Origin: Ruminococcus gauvreauii
Lineage (GTDB): Bacteria; Bacillota; Clostridia; Lachnospirales; Lachnospiraceae
Length of the DNA: 64,000 bases
NCBI RefSeq assembly: GCF_025151995.1
Contig: NZ_CP102290.1
Coordinates: 3,224,001-3,288,000, forward strand
Direction: 5' to 3'
A program made the position numbers and the translations under genes. The notes beneath the pieces are model-generated. The model was not told the origin of the DNA. It saw only the letters and a program-made list of their open reading frames with translations, and searched no databases. The first letter of the stretch is position 1. The number at the start of each line of letters is the position of its first letter. Positions 40,111-52,045 of the stretch are shown here, piece after piece.

Positions 40111-40336
40111 AAGAAGAAGTAGGGAGATGTGTTTTACTGTTGAGTTATCTTAAGTAGAGCACTTAAGGAATGCGACCGAAGGGAAGCATGAGTTTAGTGC
40201 GAACTTCCGAAGATAACGCACTGGTGAGGAAAAAGAGCAAGAGGCAGGGGAGTCATCCTGTTGGCCGGGGAGGTTCTGCAAAACGCAGAACAGCTTTCAC
40301 ACTAAGCTCGAAAGGACCTCGCTAAGTGTTCAATGC

Positions 40337-40455
40337 TTCTGGTGGCGATGCGCTTAGGGGAAACACCCGTACCCATCCCGAACACGATGGTTAAGACTTA
40401 AGCGGCCGATGGTACTGCACTGGTGACGGTGTGGGAGAGTAGGTGGCTGCCAGAA
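40337..40455 (+). rRNA. rrf: 5S ribosomal RNA, copy B, placed between 16S and 23S
   Basis: Identical by eye to the copy A 5S, and again lies between 16S and 23S. The 16S-5S spacer here is 118 bases shorter. No tRNA is found in either spacer of this operon. Confidence 0.93.
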
Positions 40456-40964
40456 CCCTTTAAAAAGTGTGGGAAACGCTTTTTGAGATAGAACAGGCAC
40501 CCATAGAAGTGTGCCAACCTACAACAGCAGGGAAGTGCTGTTCTACATAACTGGTTTTACCAGTGATCAGAGAGAACAAAGAAGTTTGTTGTTTCTGATG
40601 GCTGATAAAACAGCCGGCGAGACAAAGGCGGACGATGTGAGCGGACATCGGGATCAAAGATCCCTCAGCCGCGGCATTACATGCCAATACATGAAATAAT
40701 CTTTGCACGGACAGGCGAGCCTGGCCGCACAAACCTTCTTTCCTGTGCTCCCATCTGGGAAGTGTTTCGCGTATGTACCTTGAAAACCGCATATACGAAA
40801 ATATCTATATTGATAACGATTAACGTTAGAGATAGGAAAAGACATCCGAGGAACCATAGGCAGAAATGCTTGTGGTGAATCAAACATTGTAAACGCAATG
40901 AAACGAAACGCTCGATGCAAACGCATCGTGATACCGACTGTTCCAAACGCTATTGGAGCAGGAA

Positions 40965-43854
<2,890 letters not shown>

Positions 43855-44098
43855 TGAGCACGCGAAGCGTGCGAAGGTCGTTCGATAGGAGCGAAGCGGA
43901 AATCGAACTTCCAATGCAGGTGTAGCGATACGCATGCGAAACGGAAATCGAACTTCCAAAGACAACAGGATGAGACAGGAAAGAATGGAAGAAAGAGAAG
44001 CAAAGCGAAATCGAATGATCCGAAAGAAGACGGTAGAAGCGTGGATGGATGTAATAGTGTATGCGGTTTTGAAGGTATATCAAAACATATATGGTTAT

Positions 44099-44169
44099 AG
44101 GGGATTAGTTCAATGGTAGAGCACCGGTCTCCAAAACCGTCGATGGGGGTTCGAATCCCTCATCCCCTG
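44099..44169 (+). tRNA. tRNA-Trp (anticodon CCA)
   Basis: A 71-base cloverleaf without encoded CCA. Acceptor AGGGGAT pairs with ATCCCCT, the anticodon loop is CTCCAAA and the T-arm loop TTCGAAT. The first pair of the anticodon stem is a C/T mismatch; the rest pair normally. It lies 12 bases past the repeat end and ahead of a terminator, so it is probably cotranscribed with rRNA operon B. Operon A has no such tRNA. Confidence 0.93.
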
Positions 44170-44175
44170 TTAAGA

Positions 44176-44210
44176 AAAACCCTGTAAATTCAACATTTAC
44201 GGGGTTTTTT
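44176..44210 (+). terminator. Terminator after rRNA operon B and tRNA-Trp
   Basis: CCCTGTAAAT pairs with ATTTACGGGG, preceded by A and followed by six T. It ends the operon. The next 115 bases hold no gene. Confidence 0.9.
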
Positions 44211-44325
44211 GCTATTATGCGTATTTGAAATCTTCTCTTGAGTTTTGACGCTATTAAGAACAGATAAAGCGGCAGTACACTTTATTTCCAATCGGGCAAT
44301 GTTAGATTAGTCCGATAAACGGGGA

Positions 44326-44769
44326 TTACTGTCTGCTCATGTATAAAAGAGGATAAGGATTTCCCTGTTCATCATTTGCAGTTCTTTTGTAAACATTAAA
44401 GCCCATATGTTCATAAAAACCTTTAGCAAGAGGATTTTGTTCATTAACCGCTAAATCATTAATTGAATATTTTTCTATTCCATATCTAAGCAATTCCTTG
44501 CCTAATCCTTTTCCCCTTTCCTCACTGGAGATAAACAGCATTTCAAGGTGTTGTCCTACTATTCCCATAAAACCCACAGGAACTTGATTTTCGTTTTCTA
44601 CAATAATTAAATGAGGTATTTCATTTAATGCTTGAGGGACATATTTTTTGATACCTTCTACGTCATTCTCTGATAAAAATAGATGTGTTGCTTTTACAGA
44701 ACTTTCCCACACATTTAATAGCTGTTCTATCAACAACGGATTTCTGTTCTTTATTTCAATGATTTTCAT
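44326..44769 (-). CDS. GNAT family N-acetyltransferase, YjaB-like
   Basis: A 147-residue acetyltransferase close by eye to E. coli YjaB. Features include WESSVKATHLFLS near residue 21, PVGFMGIVGQHLEMLFIS near 64-81, the CoA-binding loop EERGKGLGKELL near 83, AVNEQNPLAKGFYEHMGF near 107 and a C-terminal GNPYPLLYM, which is also the YjaB ending. A GGAGGG lies six bases upstream of the start on the reverse strand. It is a single gene facing the tRNA terminator. The acetylated target is unknown. Confidence 0.9.
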   Translation of the reverse strand: MKIIEIKNRNPLLIEQLLNVWESSVKATHLFLSENDVEGIKKYVPQALNEIPHLIIVENENQVPVGFMGIVGQHLEMLFISSEERGKGLGKELLRYGIEKYSINDLAVNEQNPLAKGFYEHMGFNVYKRTANDEQGNPYPLLYMSRQ

Positions 44770-44784
44770 TTTAAGCCCTCCAGA

Positions 44785-45539
44785 AATTTCATTTTGTCAA
44801 ATGTATCTTGCTCAAGGGGAACAAACACATGACTATCTTTGTTTATTCTAATATTATCGCATAGCATTGTCAATCAGCTCATTTCGTTTTATTTCTTCAT
44901 GCTACTATTCATACTCTTGGTTGTTCTATTGGCGCTATCCGGGAACCATTTTACTCTTGGAAAGGTTGGTAGAGCAGAAAATTGGAAAAATAGATCGAAG
45001 AACTTACAAAAAATTGACGAGCTGGAAAAGAAAACAGCATAAAAAAAGAGCCGATCGGGCTCAAGCTAAACAAAGGAGGGCAGATTGTCACAGCTCCTCT
45101 GCGAAGATATTATAACAATTTCAGATGCAGATTGCAAGATACATGCAGGCTGCGCTATGTGCCCTCGGACTTCCCACAGGTGACTGTTTTTTGCGTTTCA
45201 TCTGTTCACACATCAGGATATATAATTAATAAAGAAATGTGCGGAGGGGAGAAAATGGAGCTGATAGATCTTTTGGAAAGATGCTAAGGTGAAAAACAGA
45301 TTGTTTTAGTGGCTGCTTGGGACCAGATGAATAAAAATCATGATAATCTATGACAGCAAAAGGGTAAATTGGATCCGGAATTAACGAAAAGGTTTGTGCA
45401 GAGTAGTCTGAAGATACGACACGAAAAGAGCTGGTTGACATTTATATGCGCTAATATTAGAATGAAAGGCGGTTTATGCGCTTATTTGCCTTAGGTGGAG
45501 AAGGCGTATTTGGCTAATTAGAGTTTGGAGGAATACATA
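44785..45539 (+). other. Gene-poor AT-rich stretch with decayed sequence
   Basis: I find no supported gene. Several short overlapping frames exist without ribosome binding sites, and stops interrupt each. A GAGCC/GGGCTC hairpin sits near 45050. Stretches such as DPELTKRFVQSSLKIRHEKS near 45370-45430 look like former coding sequence but cannot be named. Confidence 0.4.
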
Positions 45540-46040
45540 ATGGAGAAAATGGAAAAATATTTTAGTTTATTAGAAGATGGCGGTGCAGATTTAACATTAA
45601 AAATTAATGCAGATACAATCAAAACCGCAGCATGGACGATTTATCGTTGCAAGTTTGGGTGTAATAGTTATGGTAAGAATCATTGCTGTCCGCCTAGTTG
45701 TCCTACATGGAAAGAAACGCAGGAAATGATAAATTGTTTTCAATATGGGATTTTATTTCGCTGTCATGAAATAAGCATAGTGACGCCGCTTGCTGTTAAA
45801 GTAGCAAAAGAACTGTTTTTAGATGATTACTACAAGGTAATTGCATTTGGCAGCGGGTCATGTGAAAGGTGTCACAAATGCAATCCAGACCATTGTAATT
45901 TTCCGAATAAAACAGTCCCCTCAATGGAAGCCTGCGGAATAGATGTTTTTGCCACTGTCCGTACAAATGGACTGGAAATTCATACATTGCGAGAAAAGGA
46001 AGAAGTACAAAATTACTTTGGGTTATTACTTGTCGAGTAA
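45540..46040 (+). CDS. DUF2284 metal-binding protein
   Basis: A 166-residue cysteine-rich protein of the DUF2284 family, predicted to bind metal. Two cysteine groups are visible: CKFGCNSYGKNHCCPPSCPT near residue 35 and CERCHKCNPDHC near 108, plus EACGIDVFATVR near 131, a family signature. ATG 45540 is chosen because GGAGGA lies seven bases upstream. The function of the family is not established; members often sit near corrinoid or one-carbon genes. It stands alone on this strand, about 360 bases before a cobalamin-type riboswitch. Confidence 0.9.
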   Translation: MEKMEKYFSLLEDGGADLTLKINADTIKTAAWTIYRCKFGCNSYGKNHCCPPSCPTWKETQEMINCFQYGILFRCHEISIVTPLAVKVAKELFLDDYYKVIAFGSGSCERCHKCNPDHCNFPNKTVPSMEACGIDVFATVRTNGLEIHTLREKEEVQNYFGLLLVE

Positions 46041-46400
46041 AGTTATGTTACAAATTCCAATCTGTCGGGCTAATTAGTTTCAGCTTATTGGTATAAGACG
46101 TATTTCCTTTTGAGGCTGTACAACCGTGTAGATGTAGTTAGTTGTAGTTTCGTCTACAATTTTTCTTTCGTCTTTGTCGTCCCTGATTGCTGCCGGTGGC
46201 AGCCTTTTTTGGTCCAATTGAAATATATATTTTTAAATGTAATCATAAATAAATATACTCGTATTTTCTATTGCAGATTGAAAGCGAATGACCCGAATAT
46301 AAATATATTTGCAAAAAAACATTTGAGCATTAAAACATAATTATATATATTGTAATGGTAAAATGATATAATAAAAATGCAATATAAATACAAAATATGA
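46041..46400 (+). other. Intergenic region with a terminator-like hairpin
   Basis: No gene is seen. GCTGCC and GGCAGC at 46189-46203 form a hairpin followed by six T, likely the terminator for the DUF2284 gene. Beyond it the sequence is very AT-rich (46215-46400), with TATAATA-type -10 candidates near 46365-46375 that could start the riboswitch transcript. Confidence 0.5.
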
Positions 46401-46523
46401 ATCACTCAAATTTACGGCAATCCGGTGAGAATCCGGAACGACAGCTCTGTATTGGAAGGCATACACTTCCTAAGTCAGAATGCTAATGGCAATGCGCCAG
46501 TCTGTGAATTTGGGTGATTTTTT
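46401..46523 (+). promoter_or_regulatory. Cobalamin-type riboswitch with terminator-like closing stem
   Basis: The core reads GGCAATCCGGTGAGAATCCG then GAACGACAGCTCTGTAT, matching the conserved GGxAA...CCGGTGxxAATCCGG...ACxGxxxxCxxCTGT run of the cobalamin aptamer with some changes, and AAGTCAGAATGC matches its AGTCxGGATGCC. The closing stem pairs 46401-46415 (ATCACTCAAATTTAC) with 46504-46518 (GTGAATTTGGGTGAT) and is followed at once by six T. The ligand would normally be adenosyl- or methylcobalamin. The downstream gene is a small membrane protein of unknown role. Confidence 0.75.
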
Positions 46524-46614
46524 GTTTATGTGGGAGGTGTGTGGTAACTGGGAAGCAACGCTCACAAAACACAGTTTCATGCTAATTATGCTCGTTATGG
46601 GAAGAATTACCAAT

Positions 46615-47139
46615 ATGAAAAAAGTAATTTGTTTAATATCTGCAATCATATACATTTTAGCAAAGTGGATTTTGTATTTCGAGATATTAAACAGTCAAAT
46701 AGTAACTAATGCTTTAAGAGGATTATATATACTTAGTTTCGCTGCATTATTGATCATACCTTTATTGTTGATTCGAGAAGCGATAGTAACCAGAAACTGT
46801 ACTTGTTTGAGAAAACATTGGTTATTAATCATTATATATTTGGGGATATTGGCTTTTACATTTTATTGTAACAGTTTTTCCTATCGGATTTTCTATAAAG
46901 TAACGACATCCGAGAAATATATCGAGGACGGAAAATATATGGTGGTGTTTAAGCATTATACAGGTATGGAAAAAATGCCTGAGAGCAGTATCACCATGCG
47001 CTGCCCTAAACAAACCTATGAGTTGCTTTATCAGGGGGTCACATTAATAGGTGCAGGTTGCGTAGATAATGGTGACGGGACAGCTGTACTAAAAGATTTT
47101 GCAGGAGTGGTTTACGAAGAAAGCGATGAAAATACATAA
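46615..47139 (+). CDS. Small membrane protein of unknown function, downstream of riboswitch
   Basis: From ATG 46615 the protein has 174 residues, with three hydrophobic helices near the N-terminal half (ICLISAIIYILAKWILYF, YILSFAALLIIPLLLI and LLIIIYLGILAFTFYC). A globular tail of about 75 residues follows (EKYIEDGKYMVVFKHYTGME, then MRCPKQTYELLYQGVTLIGA). The frame stays open upstream to before 46480, and starts at 46597 (ATG) or 46537 (GTG) are possible; no site has a strong ribosome binding sequence. I do not recognise the family. Its place behind a cobalamin-type riboswitch suggests B12-dependent expression, but the original riboswitch target may have been lost. Confidence 0.65.
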   Translation: MKKVICLISAIIYILAKWILYFEILNSQIVTNALRGLYILSFAALLIIPLLLIREAIVTRNCTCLRKHWLLIIIYLGILAFTFYCNSFSYRIFYKVTTSEKYIEDGKYMVVFKHYTGMEKMPESSITMRCPKQTYELLYQGVTLIGAGCVDNGDGTAVLKDFAGVVYEESDENT

Positions 47140-47202
47140 AAACAGAATATGAGGATATAGTCAATAGAAGCCTAGAGGTATAACTGCTGATATAAGTTTA
47201 GT

Positions 47203-47352
47203 TTTTGCTTGAGTTTTGATGCTTGGGAACTCACAGATACGCCTATGTTAACTATACCTGCCGCACCTCCTAATATACGACCTGCTGAAATGGAATTTTC
47301 AGGAGCCTCGTTTGATATACCTAATATTGGAGCTTATGAAGGAACTTATTAA
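47203..47352 (+). pseudogene. C-terminal coding remnant
   Basis: An open stretch of about 48 codons reads WELTDTPMLTIPAAPPNIRP, then AEMEFSGASFDIPNIGAYEG, and stops at 47350. It lacks a start codon and ribosome binding site. The Pro-rich composition looks like genuine protein. Family unknown. Confidence 0.35.
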
Positions 47353-47353
47353 A

Positions 47354-47455
47354 ATGAAAAAAATCAATTGTTTTTTCGAAGCAGTAGTGATTATAGGGAT
47401 AGTGTGTGCAGCGTTGGATATATCTAATATATATCACTCTTTTTCTTTAAGATAA
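47354..47455 (+). CDS. Possible 33-residue membrane peptide
   Basis: ATG 47354 opens a short frame, MKKINCFFEAVVIIGIVCAA and so on, with one hydrophobic helix. It begins two bases after the stop of the preceding remnant, with no clear ribosome binding site. It could be a real small peptide or more decayed sequence. The rest of 47140-47764 holds no gene. Confidence 0.25.
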   Translation: MKKINCFFEAVVIIGIVCAALDISNIYHSFSLR

Positions 47456-47655
47456 ACGTTACGGTATTGCTCATATTTATTACCAAAGAAAAACAGTAAA
47501 AGAAGCAAAGAATGTCAGTAGCGGCCTCCGAAGGAACGCCGTATTGCGAGTCAGTATATGCAGCATAAGACTAGATTATAATTGCAAACTTGGTATGATA
47601 CGCTATGTGGCCCTTTCCTACCGGCGGTCTTTTATGAGGCAAATATGAAAATTTA

Positions 47656-47680
47656 AGACCACCCATGCGGGTGGTCTTTT
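47656..47680 (+). terminator. Terminator hairpin between converging units
   Basis: AGACCACCC pairs with GGGTGGTCT around a four-base loop and is followed by TTT. It lies between the worn patch on the forward strand and the end of the reverse-strand ASKHA gene. Confidence 0.7.
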
Positions 47681-47764
47681 CGTTGTTTTGGAACTATGAT
47701 AGGTATCAGGGAATGCTGGCAAATCTGCGATATCATAGGATGTATCTGCTAATTAGAAAACACA

Positions 47765-49339
47765 CTACTCTAAAAACAGAACCGATGGATACCTTTTCAG
47801 ATCCGTGTGTGGAATAAATTTTGCTGCCTGCATGCGCACTATAAAATCCGGTATGGAAGCAAACTGTATGCAATAAAGTGTTTCTGTAAAATAGTTTATG
47901 TCTTTCAAACGCGAGCGGTCCAGCAACAGAGTACGGGCACCATCCAGAGAGGCATTGGCGATGCAGACGTATCTCTCACGAGGCAAATCCGGGAACATTC
48001 CGATGGTTATTGCCGAGTTCAGGTCTGAATGTGCAGCAAAAGCCCCTGAAAGATAACAGCGGGTAATCTCCGCTTCACTGCATCCGGCATATTCCAGAAT
48101 ACAATCAATCATCGTATGAGCAGCCGCCTTTGTATCAAGGTATTGGCTGAGGTCTGTTTGGGAAAAATACAGCGGTTCACCCAGGGCAGATTCCCTGGCA
48201 TCGGCATAGATAACGACATACTGACTTTCTTCCGGCAAGTAAGTGATTCTTGAGGAGGCATCGGGATTGAATGTGCCGGCGATATTAATCCATCCGTGAA
48301 TTCTCATCTGTGCCAGCAAGTCAATGATGCCGGAACCGCAGATTCCCACAGGCTTCTGATTGCCGATCGTTGTCACAGAAAGTTCCCCATCCTGGATTTT
48401 CACAGAATCTACCGCGCCGTTCTGGGCCCGGATACCAAAGCGGCTGATATAACCCTCCAGAGCGGGTCCGGCCGCTCCTGCTCCGGCCAGGAGCCATTCG
48501 CGGTTGCCAATCACCAATTCTCCATTTGTGCCAATATCAAAGAACAGCTTAACTTCATCACTTTGACAAAAGTCCAGATTCAAAAGTCCACTGACGATAT
48601 CACCTCCGATATAATTGGACGCCGCCGGAATAATGTATACGATACCGGAAAAATCAAGCCCGATTTCCTTTCCGAAAAACCATCCGGGGGTCAGAGCAAC
48701 CGGGGTGTACGGTGCGAAGAATACGGTACTGGCATCCAGCTTCAACAGGAAATGAATCATGGTGGTATTGCCGGAAATAATCATCAGAGTACAGCATTCT
48801 GCCGGAATTCCTGTTTCCTGTGTCAAACAAAGGAGCAGACGCCGGAATGTTTCGGCTGTTGCACGATGCATGTCCTCTGCATGGGAAGAAGATTCCATCG
48901 TATAAGTGATACGTGTTAAGATATCCGTTCCATATTGAATCTGCCCGTTCATTTCACTGGCCTGCGCGGCCACCTTGCCGGTATTCAAATCAATCATCTG
49001 CATAACAATGGTGGTGGAACCGTAATCCACAGCAATTCCATAATGAGTATCCCGGGTATCACCAGGCTCAACGGCAGTGACCACCCAGTCCTTTTCACGG
49101 TAAACCAGACTCACGGTAATTCGGTAATTCTCCTTCATACATGAGCGGTGAAGCTGCTGAAGCACCGCAAGCGGGATTTCTGCGGGAGAATACCCAAGAG
49201 CCGACAATGCGTCTAAGATCCTCAACTGATCACTCCTCGGGTCTTCTTCGGTCGGCGGCAATAATGTAAGATATATTTTCTCACTGGATTTCATATCCGC
49301 ACCCTTCTCTGAGTTGTCCCAATCCTTACGAGAATTCAT
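47765..49339 (-). CDS. ASKHA protein of the RACo/RamA corrinoid-activation type, no ferredoxin domain
   Basis: A 524-residue protein of the DUF4445 family. Relatives (RACo, RamA) use ATP to reactivate corrinoid proteins of methyl transfer by one-electron reduction. The linker motif LLPPTEEDPRSDQLR is near residue 25 and phosphate-binding segments of the ASKHA fold are clear: GIAVDYGSTTIVMQMIDLNT near 101, LFFDIGTNGELVIG near 268, GICGSGIIDLLAQM near 333 and YLSGAFAAHSDLNSAITIGM near 433. RACo relatives carry an N-terminal [2Fe-2S] domain and RamA C-terminal [4Fe-4S] sites; neither is present, as the first 25 residues have no Cys. AAAGGTGAG precedes the start; an internal Met16 is an alternative. 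No corrinoid methyltransferase lies in the window. Confidence 0.88.
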   Translation of the reverse strand: MNSRKDWDNSEKGADMKSSEKIYLTLLPPTEEDPRSDQLRILDALSALGYSPAEIPLAVLQQLHRSCMKENYRITVSLVYREKDWVVTAVEPGDTRDTHYGIAVDYGSTTIVMQMIDLNTGKVAAQASEMNGQIQYGTDILTRITYTMESSSHAEDMHRATAETFRRLLLCLTQETGIPAECCTLMIISGNTTMIHFLLKLDASTVFFAPYTPVALTPGWFFGKEIGLDFSGIVYIIPAASNYIGGDIVSGLLNLDFCQSDEVKLFFDIGTNGELVIGNREWLLAGAGAAGPALEGYISRFGIRAQNGAVDSVKIQDGELSVTTIGNQKPVGICGSGIIDLLAQMRIHGWINIAGTFNPDASSRITYLPEESQYVVIYADARESALGEPLYFSQTDLSQYLDTKAAAHTMIDCILEYAGCSEAEITRCYLSGAFAAHSDLNSAITIGMFPDLPRERYVCIANASLDGARTLLLDRSRLKDINYFTETLYCIQFASIPDFIVRMQAAKFIPHTDLKRYPSVLFLE

Positions 49340-49596
49340 ATACTCACCTTTCCCTTCTCACAAGTGTCATTTTATTAACAGTTATTTCTCTGCACTGGAC
49401 GGGCCGGCTGGTTAATTGTACATTTTTCCCGCACCCGGAGCAGTGCTGCCAACGTCAGTATAATCCCAGGCGGGAGAAAGATCAAGATACTCTTGGCGAA
49501 CCGTGGTATAATGGTTATCAAAGATATATCTTAGACAGTATGATAAGCATAAAATGAAGGAATACTCTTCTTAATACGATAGTCAGGGGGCTGGAA

Positions 49597-51393
49597 ATGA
49601 CAAAAAATAAAATTAAAGGTATGGAAGTTCGGACGGCCTTTTCTGTTATTATACAAAACTGGAGTGCACTGATATCTTTTGAACTGATCTATAAAATAGT
49701 GGGAATCAGCTTATTTTTTCCGTCTCTTGGTTCTGTAACGAACTATCTGCCTGACCTGATCAATGAGAGTCATCTCAGTCAGGAAAACATTGTCAGGTTA
49801 TTCAGCAGTCCCGCTGCGATTTTGGTACTGTTGTGCGTTGGCGTCATGTTGGGAGCGTATCTGTATGTAGAAATTATTGCATTAACGCTATATTGCGAAA
49901 AAAGCTGGAATAGAGAAAAGATAACTGCGTGGAAACTGGTTCGCATGTCATTCATAAAAATTCTTGGCATGTTTAACATCAGGCGCGTTGCATCTTTTCT
50001 TCTGTTATTCTTTATGCCTCTTACCTTTTTCGGGACTGCCAGTGCTTTTTTACGAAAATTCAAGATTCCTGAGTTTATCATGACTGCAATTACAGACAAC
50101 AGGCTATCTGTTTGTTTGCTGGCAGCGGTAATTATTTTTGTTAATTATATGTTTTTTCTTTATTTGTTTGGATATCCGACACTTCTTCTGACGGATTACT
50201 CCTTTCGTGATTCATGGAAAGTAAGTATGAATCTGTTAAAAGGAAGAAAGATACGTACGATAGGAAAACTTTTTTCTTATATTCTTGTGTTTTTGACGGT
50301 ACTTAGTGTTGTGTGGATCATTGCGGTAAGCATCATCGCCGGGTTTTCCAAGTTCTTGCATGGGGCGAATGAAGGTCGATGGTATTTTGGAATGTCCTTC
50401 AATACCTTTACAGGTGTCTGGAATCTTGTGACAGGTGCAGTTCTCTCCGTGTTCTTTTGTGCCATTACAATTGTTTTATATCACTGTTACAGGGGAGAAA
50501 TACGTCCCGGAGCAGTAAAGAAGACCTGGACGGTGAAGAGGGTGATAATTCGCTCGGCTGTAGTATTCACTGTGATTGTTACGCTTATTTTTATGGGGGA
50601 TACTGAATTGGGCAGGCAGTTTTTCAGCTCAGACAGTTCGGGGGCAGCAGTGATCGCGCACCGTGCCGGTGCAGCTTTTGCACCGGAAAACACAGTGGCT
50701 GCATTAAATGAGGCAATTGAAGACGGGGCAGATATGGCAGAAATTGATGTTCAGCAGCTAAAAGACGGTACGCTTGTAGTTCTGCATGATACGAATTTTA
50801 AAAGAACCACGGGTGTGGACTTGAATACCTGGAATACCGAATACGGACAGGTAAAAGAGCTGGACGCAGGAAGATATTATTCTCCCCAATATGCCCGGGA
50901 ACCGGTGCCTTTGCTGGAAGAGATGCTGAGGGCTGCCAAAGGAAAGATTGACCTTATGATAGAGCTCAAGACGACAGGGCATGAGAAAAGCCTTGTTGAG
51001 GATACACTTGCGCTTATTGAGAAATATGATATGGAACAGCAGTGTAATATCGCATCGATGGATCTGGATTTGCTGCGTCAGGTAAAATCATTGAAGCCTG
51101 GATTAGAAGCAACGTATATCTCGGTTTTGCTTGTATCCAGGTCCTATGATCTGCAGCAGATTGACTGTTATAGTGTGGAGACAACGTTCTTATCGAGAGA
51201 ACTTGTGTTTTCGGCACATGCTCAGGGAAAACTGGTGTACGGATGGACAGCCAGCAGTGATGACACCATTGAAAAGGTACTCGGATGCGATGTTGATGGT
51301 ATCGTTACAGATAATCCTCTGCTGGTGCGGTATATCATGGATACATCAGGGGAAAATCCCTTAATGGATGAGGTTACAGACATATTCTTTTAA
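49597..51393 (+). CDS. Membrane-anchored glycerophosphodiester phosphodiesterase
   Basis: A 598-residue protein with an N-terminal membrane domain (residues 1-335, about seven or eight helices, the GPDPase_memb type) and a C-terminal GDPD domain. The catalytic motif is IAHRAGAAFAPENTVAALNE with His355. Metal-binding residues lie in EIDVQQLKDGTLVVLHD near 387, and MIELKTTGH near 453 continues the barrel. The domain hydrolyses glycerophosphodiesters to glycerol 3-phosphate and an alcohol, probably outside the membrane; a role in lipid or teichoic-acid turnover is likely. AGGGGG lies before the start. It is transcribed away from the ASKHA gene and ends at a long hairpin. Confidence 0.93.
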   Translation: MTKNKIKGMEVRTAFSVIIQNWSALISFELIYKIVGISLFFPSLGSVTNYLPDLINESHLSQENIVRLFSSPAAILVLLCVGVMLGAYLYVEIIALTLYCEKSWNREKITAWKLVRMSFIKILGMFNIRRVASFLLLFFMPLTFFGTASAFLRKFKIPEFIMTAITDNRLSVCLLAAVIIFVNYMFFLYLFGYPTLLLTDYSFRDSWKVSMNLLKGRKIRTIGKLFSYILVFLTVLSVVWIIAVSIIAGFSKFLHGANEGRWYFGMSFNTFTGVWNLVTGAVLSVFFCAITIVLYHCYRGEIRPGAVKKTWTVKRVIIRSAVVFTVIVTLIFMGDTELGRQFFSSDSSGAAVIAHRAGAAFAPENTVAALNEAIEDGADMAEIDVQQLKDGTLVVLHDTNFKRTTGVDLNTWNTEYGQVKELDAGRYYSPQYAREPVPLLEEMLRAAKGKIDLMIELKTTGHEKSLVEDTLALIEKYDMEQQCNIASMDLDLLRQVKSLKPGLEATYISVLLVSRSYDLQQIDCYSVETTFLSRELVFSAHAQGKLVYGWTASSDDTIEKVLGCDVDGIVTDNPLLVRYIMDTSGENPLMDEVTDIFF

Positions 51394-51411
51394 ACGAACA
51401 AAATGGGAATA

Positions 51412-51472
51412 AAATATGCTCTCTATATAGAACAGATTTGATGTAATCTGTTTTCTATATAGGGAGCATATT
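51412..51472 (+). terminator. Long bidirectional-type terminator hairpin
   Basis: AATATGCTCTCTATATAG and its complement form a long, near-perfect stem with an inner AACAGATT/AATCTGTT stem, followed by CTATTT. It lies between the converging phosphodiesterase and cspA genes and could serve both. Confidence 0.75.
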
Positions 51473-51531
51473 CTATTTCATAGACTCTGCCTGTATGGCA
51501 CAAGGCTATTCAAACGGTACTATTTCAAGCG

Positions 51532-51732
51532 TTATGCAACCTGTACATTGACAGCCTGTAAACCGCGATTTCCCTGTGTGGTTTCGAAAACAACTGACTG
51601 GCCGTCTTCTAATGTTTTGTAGCCATCCATTGCAAGACCGGAAAAATGAACAAATACGTCAGATCCGTCTTCTCCTGTGATAAAACCATAACCTTTGTCT
51701 GCGTTAAACCATTTTACTGTACCCTTATTCAT
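51532..51732 (-). CDS. Cold shock protein, CspA family
   Basis: A 66-residue single cold-shock domain that binds single-stranded RNA and DNA. RNP1 is KGYGFI and RNP2 VFVHFSG. The start ATG at 51732 has a strong AAGGAGG; an upstream extension in frame has no ribosome binding site and is not family-like. A promoter on the reverse strand at 51860-51888 gives a leader of about 120 bases, typical for cold-shock genes, which regulate through leader structure. Confidence 0.96.
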   Translation of the reverse strand: MNKGTVKWFNADKGYGFITGEDGSDVFVHFSGLAMDGYKTLEDGQSVVFETTQGNRGLQAVNVQVA

Positions 51733-51859
51733 GAAAGATACCTCCTTAATTATAATTGCATTTTTCACTAAATAAAAAAACGCATAAACCTGTAAATCAT
51801 TAATAGAATAATGACTTACAAAAATATGCGAAATCAAAACTTATTAAAAATACTTCTTT

Positions 51860-51888
51860 ACTATAACATGAAAATAAAAAGAAGTCAA
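51860..51888 (-). promoter_or_regulatory. Promoter of the cold shock gene
   Basis: On the reverse strand TTGACT (51883-51888) and TATAGT (51860-51865) are spaced by 17 bases. The transcript would carry a leader of about 120 bases before the start codon. Confidence 0.8.
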
Positions 51889-52045
51889 GAACAAAATGAA
51901 ATATGAAAATTATATGAAGTCAGGCAGAACAATTGTACGCATGAACGTTTCTATGTATAATAAGAACATCGATGGTCTCTGCTAAGAAAATGAGCGGGCC
52001 AAAATGTATACAGAAGAAACCAACAGGAAATATTAGTAAGAGACT

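Noticed and set aside
44839..45115. Overlapping forward frames with hydrophobic starts near 44.9 kb
   Set aside because: No ribosome binding site, and the two frames overlap each other with no recognisable family.
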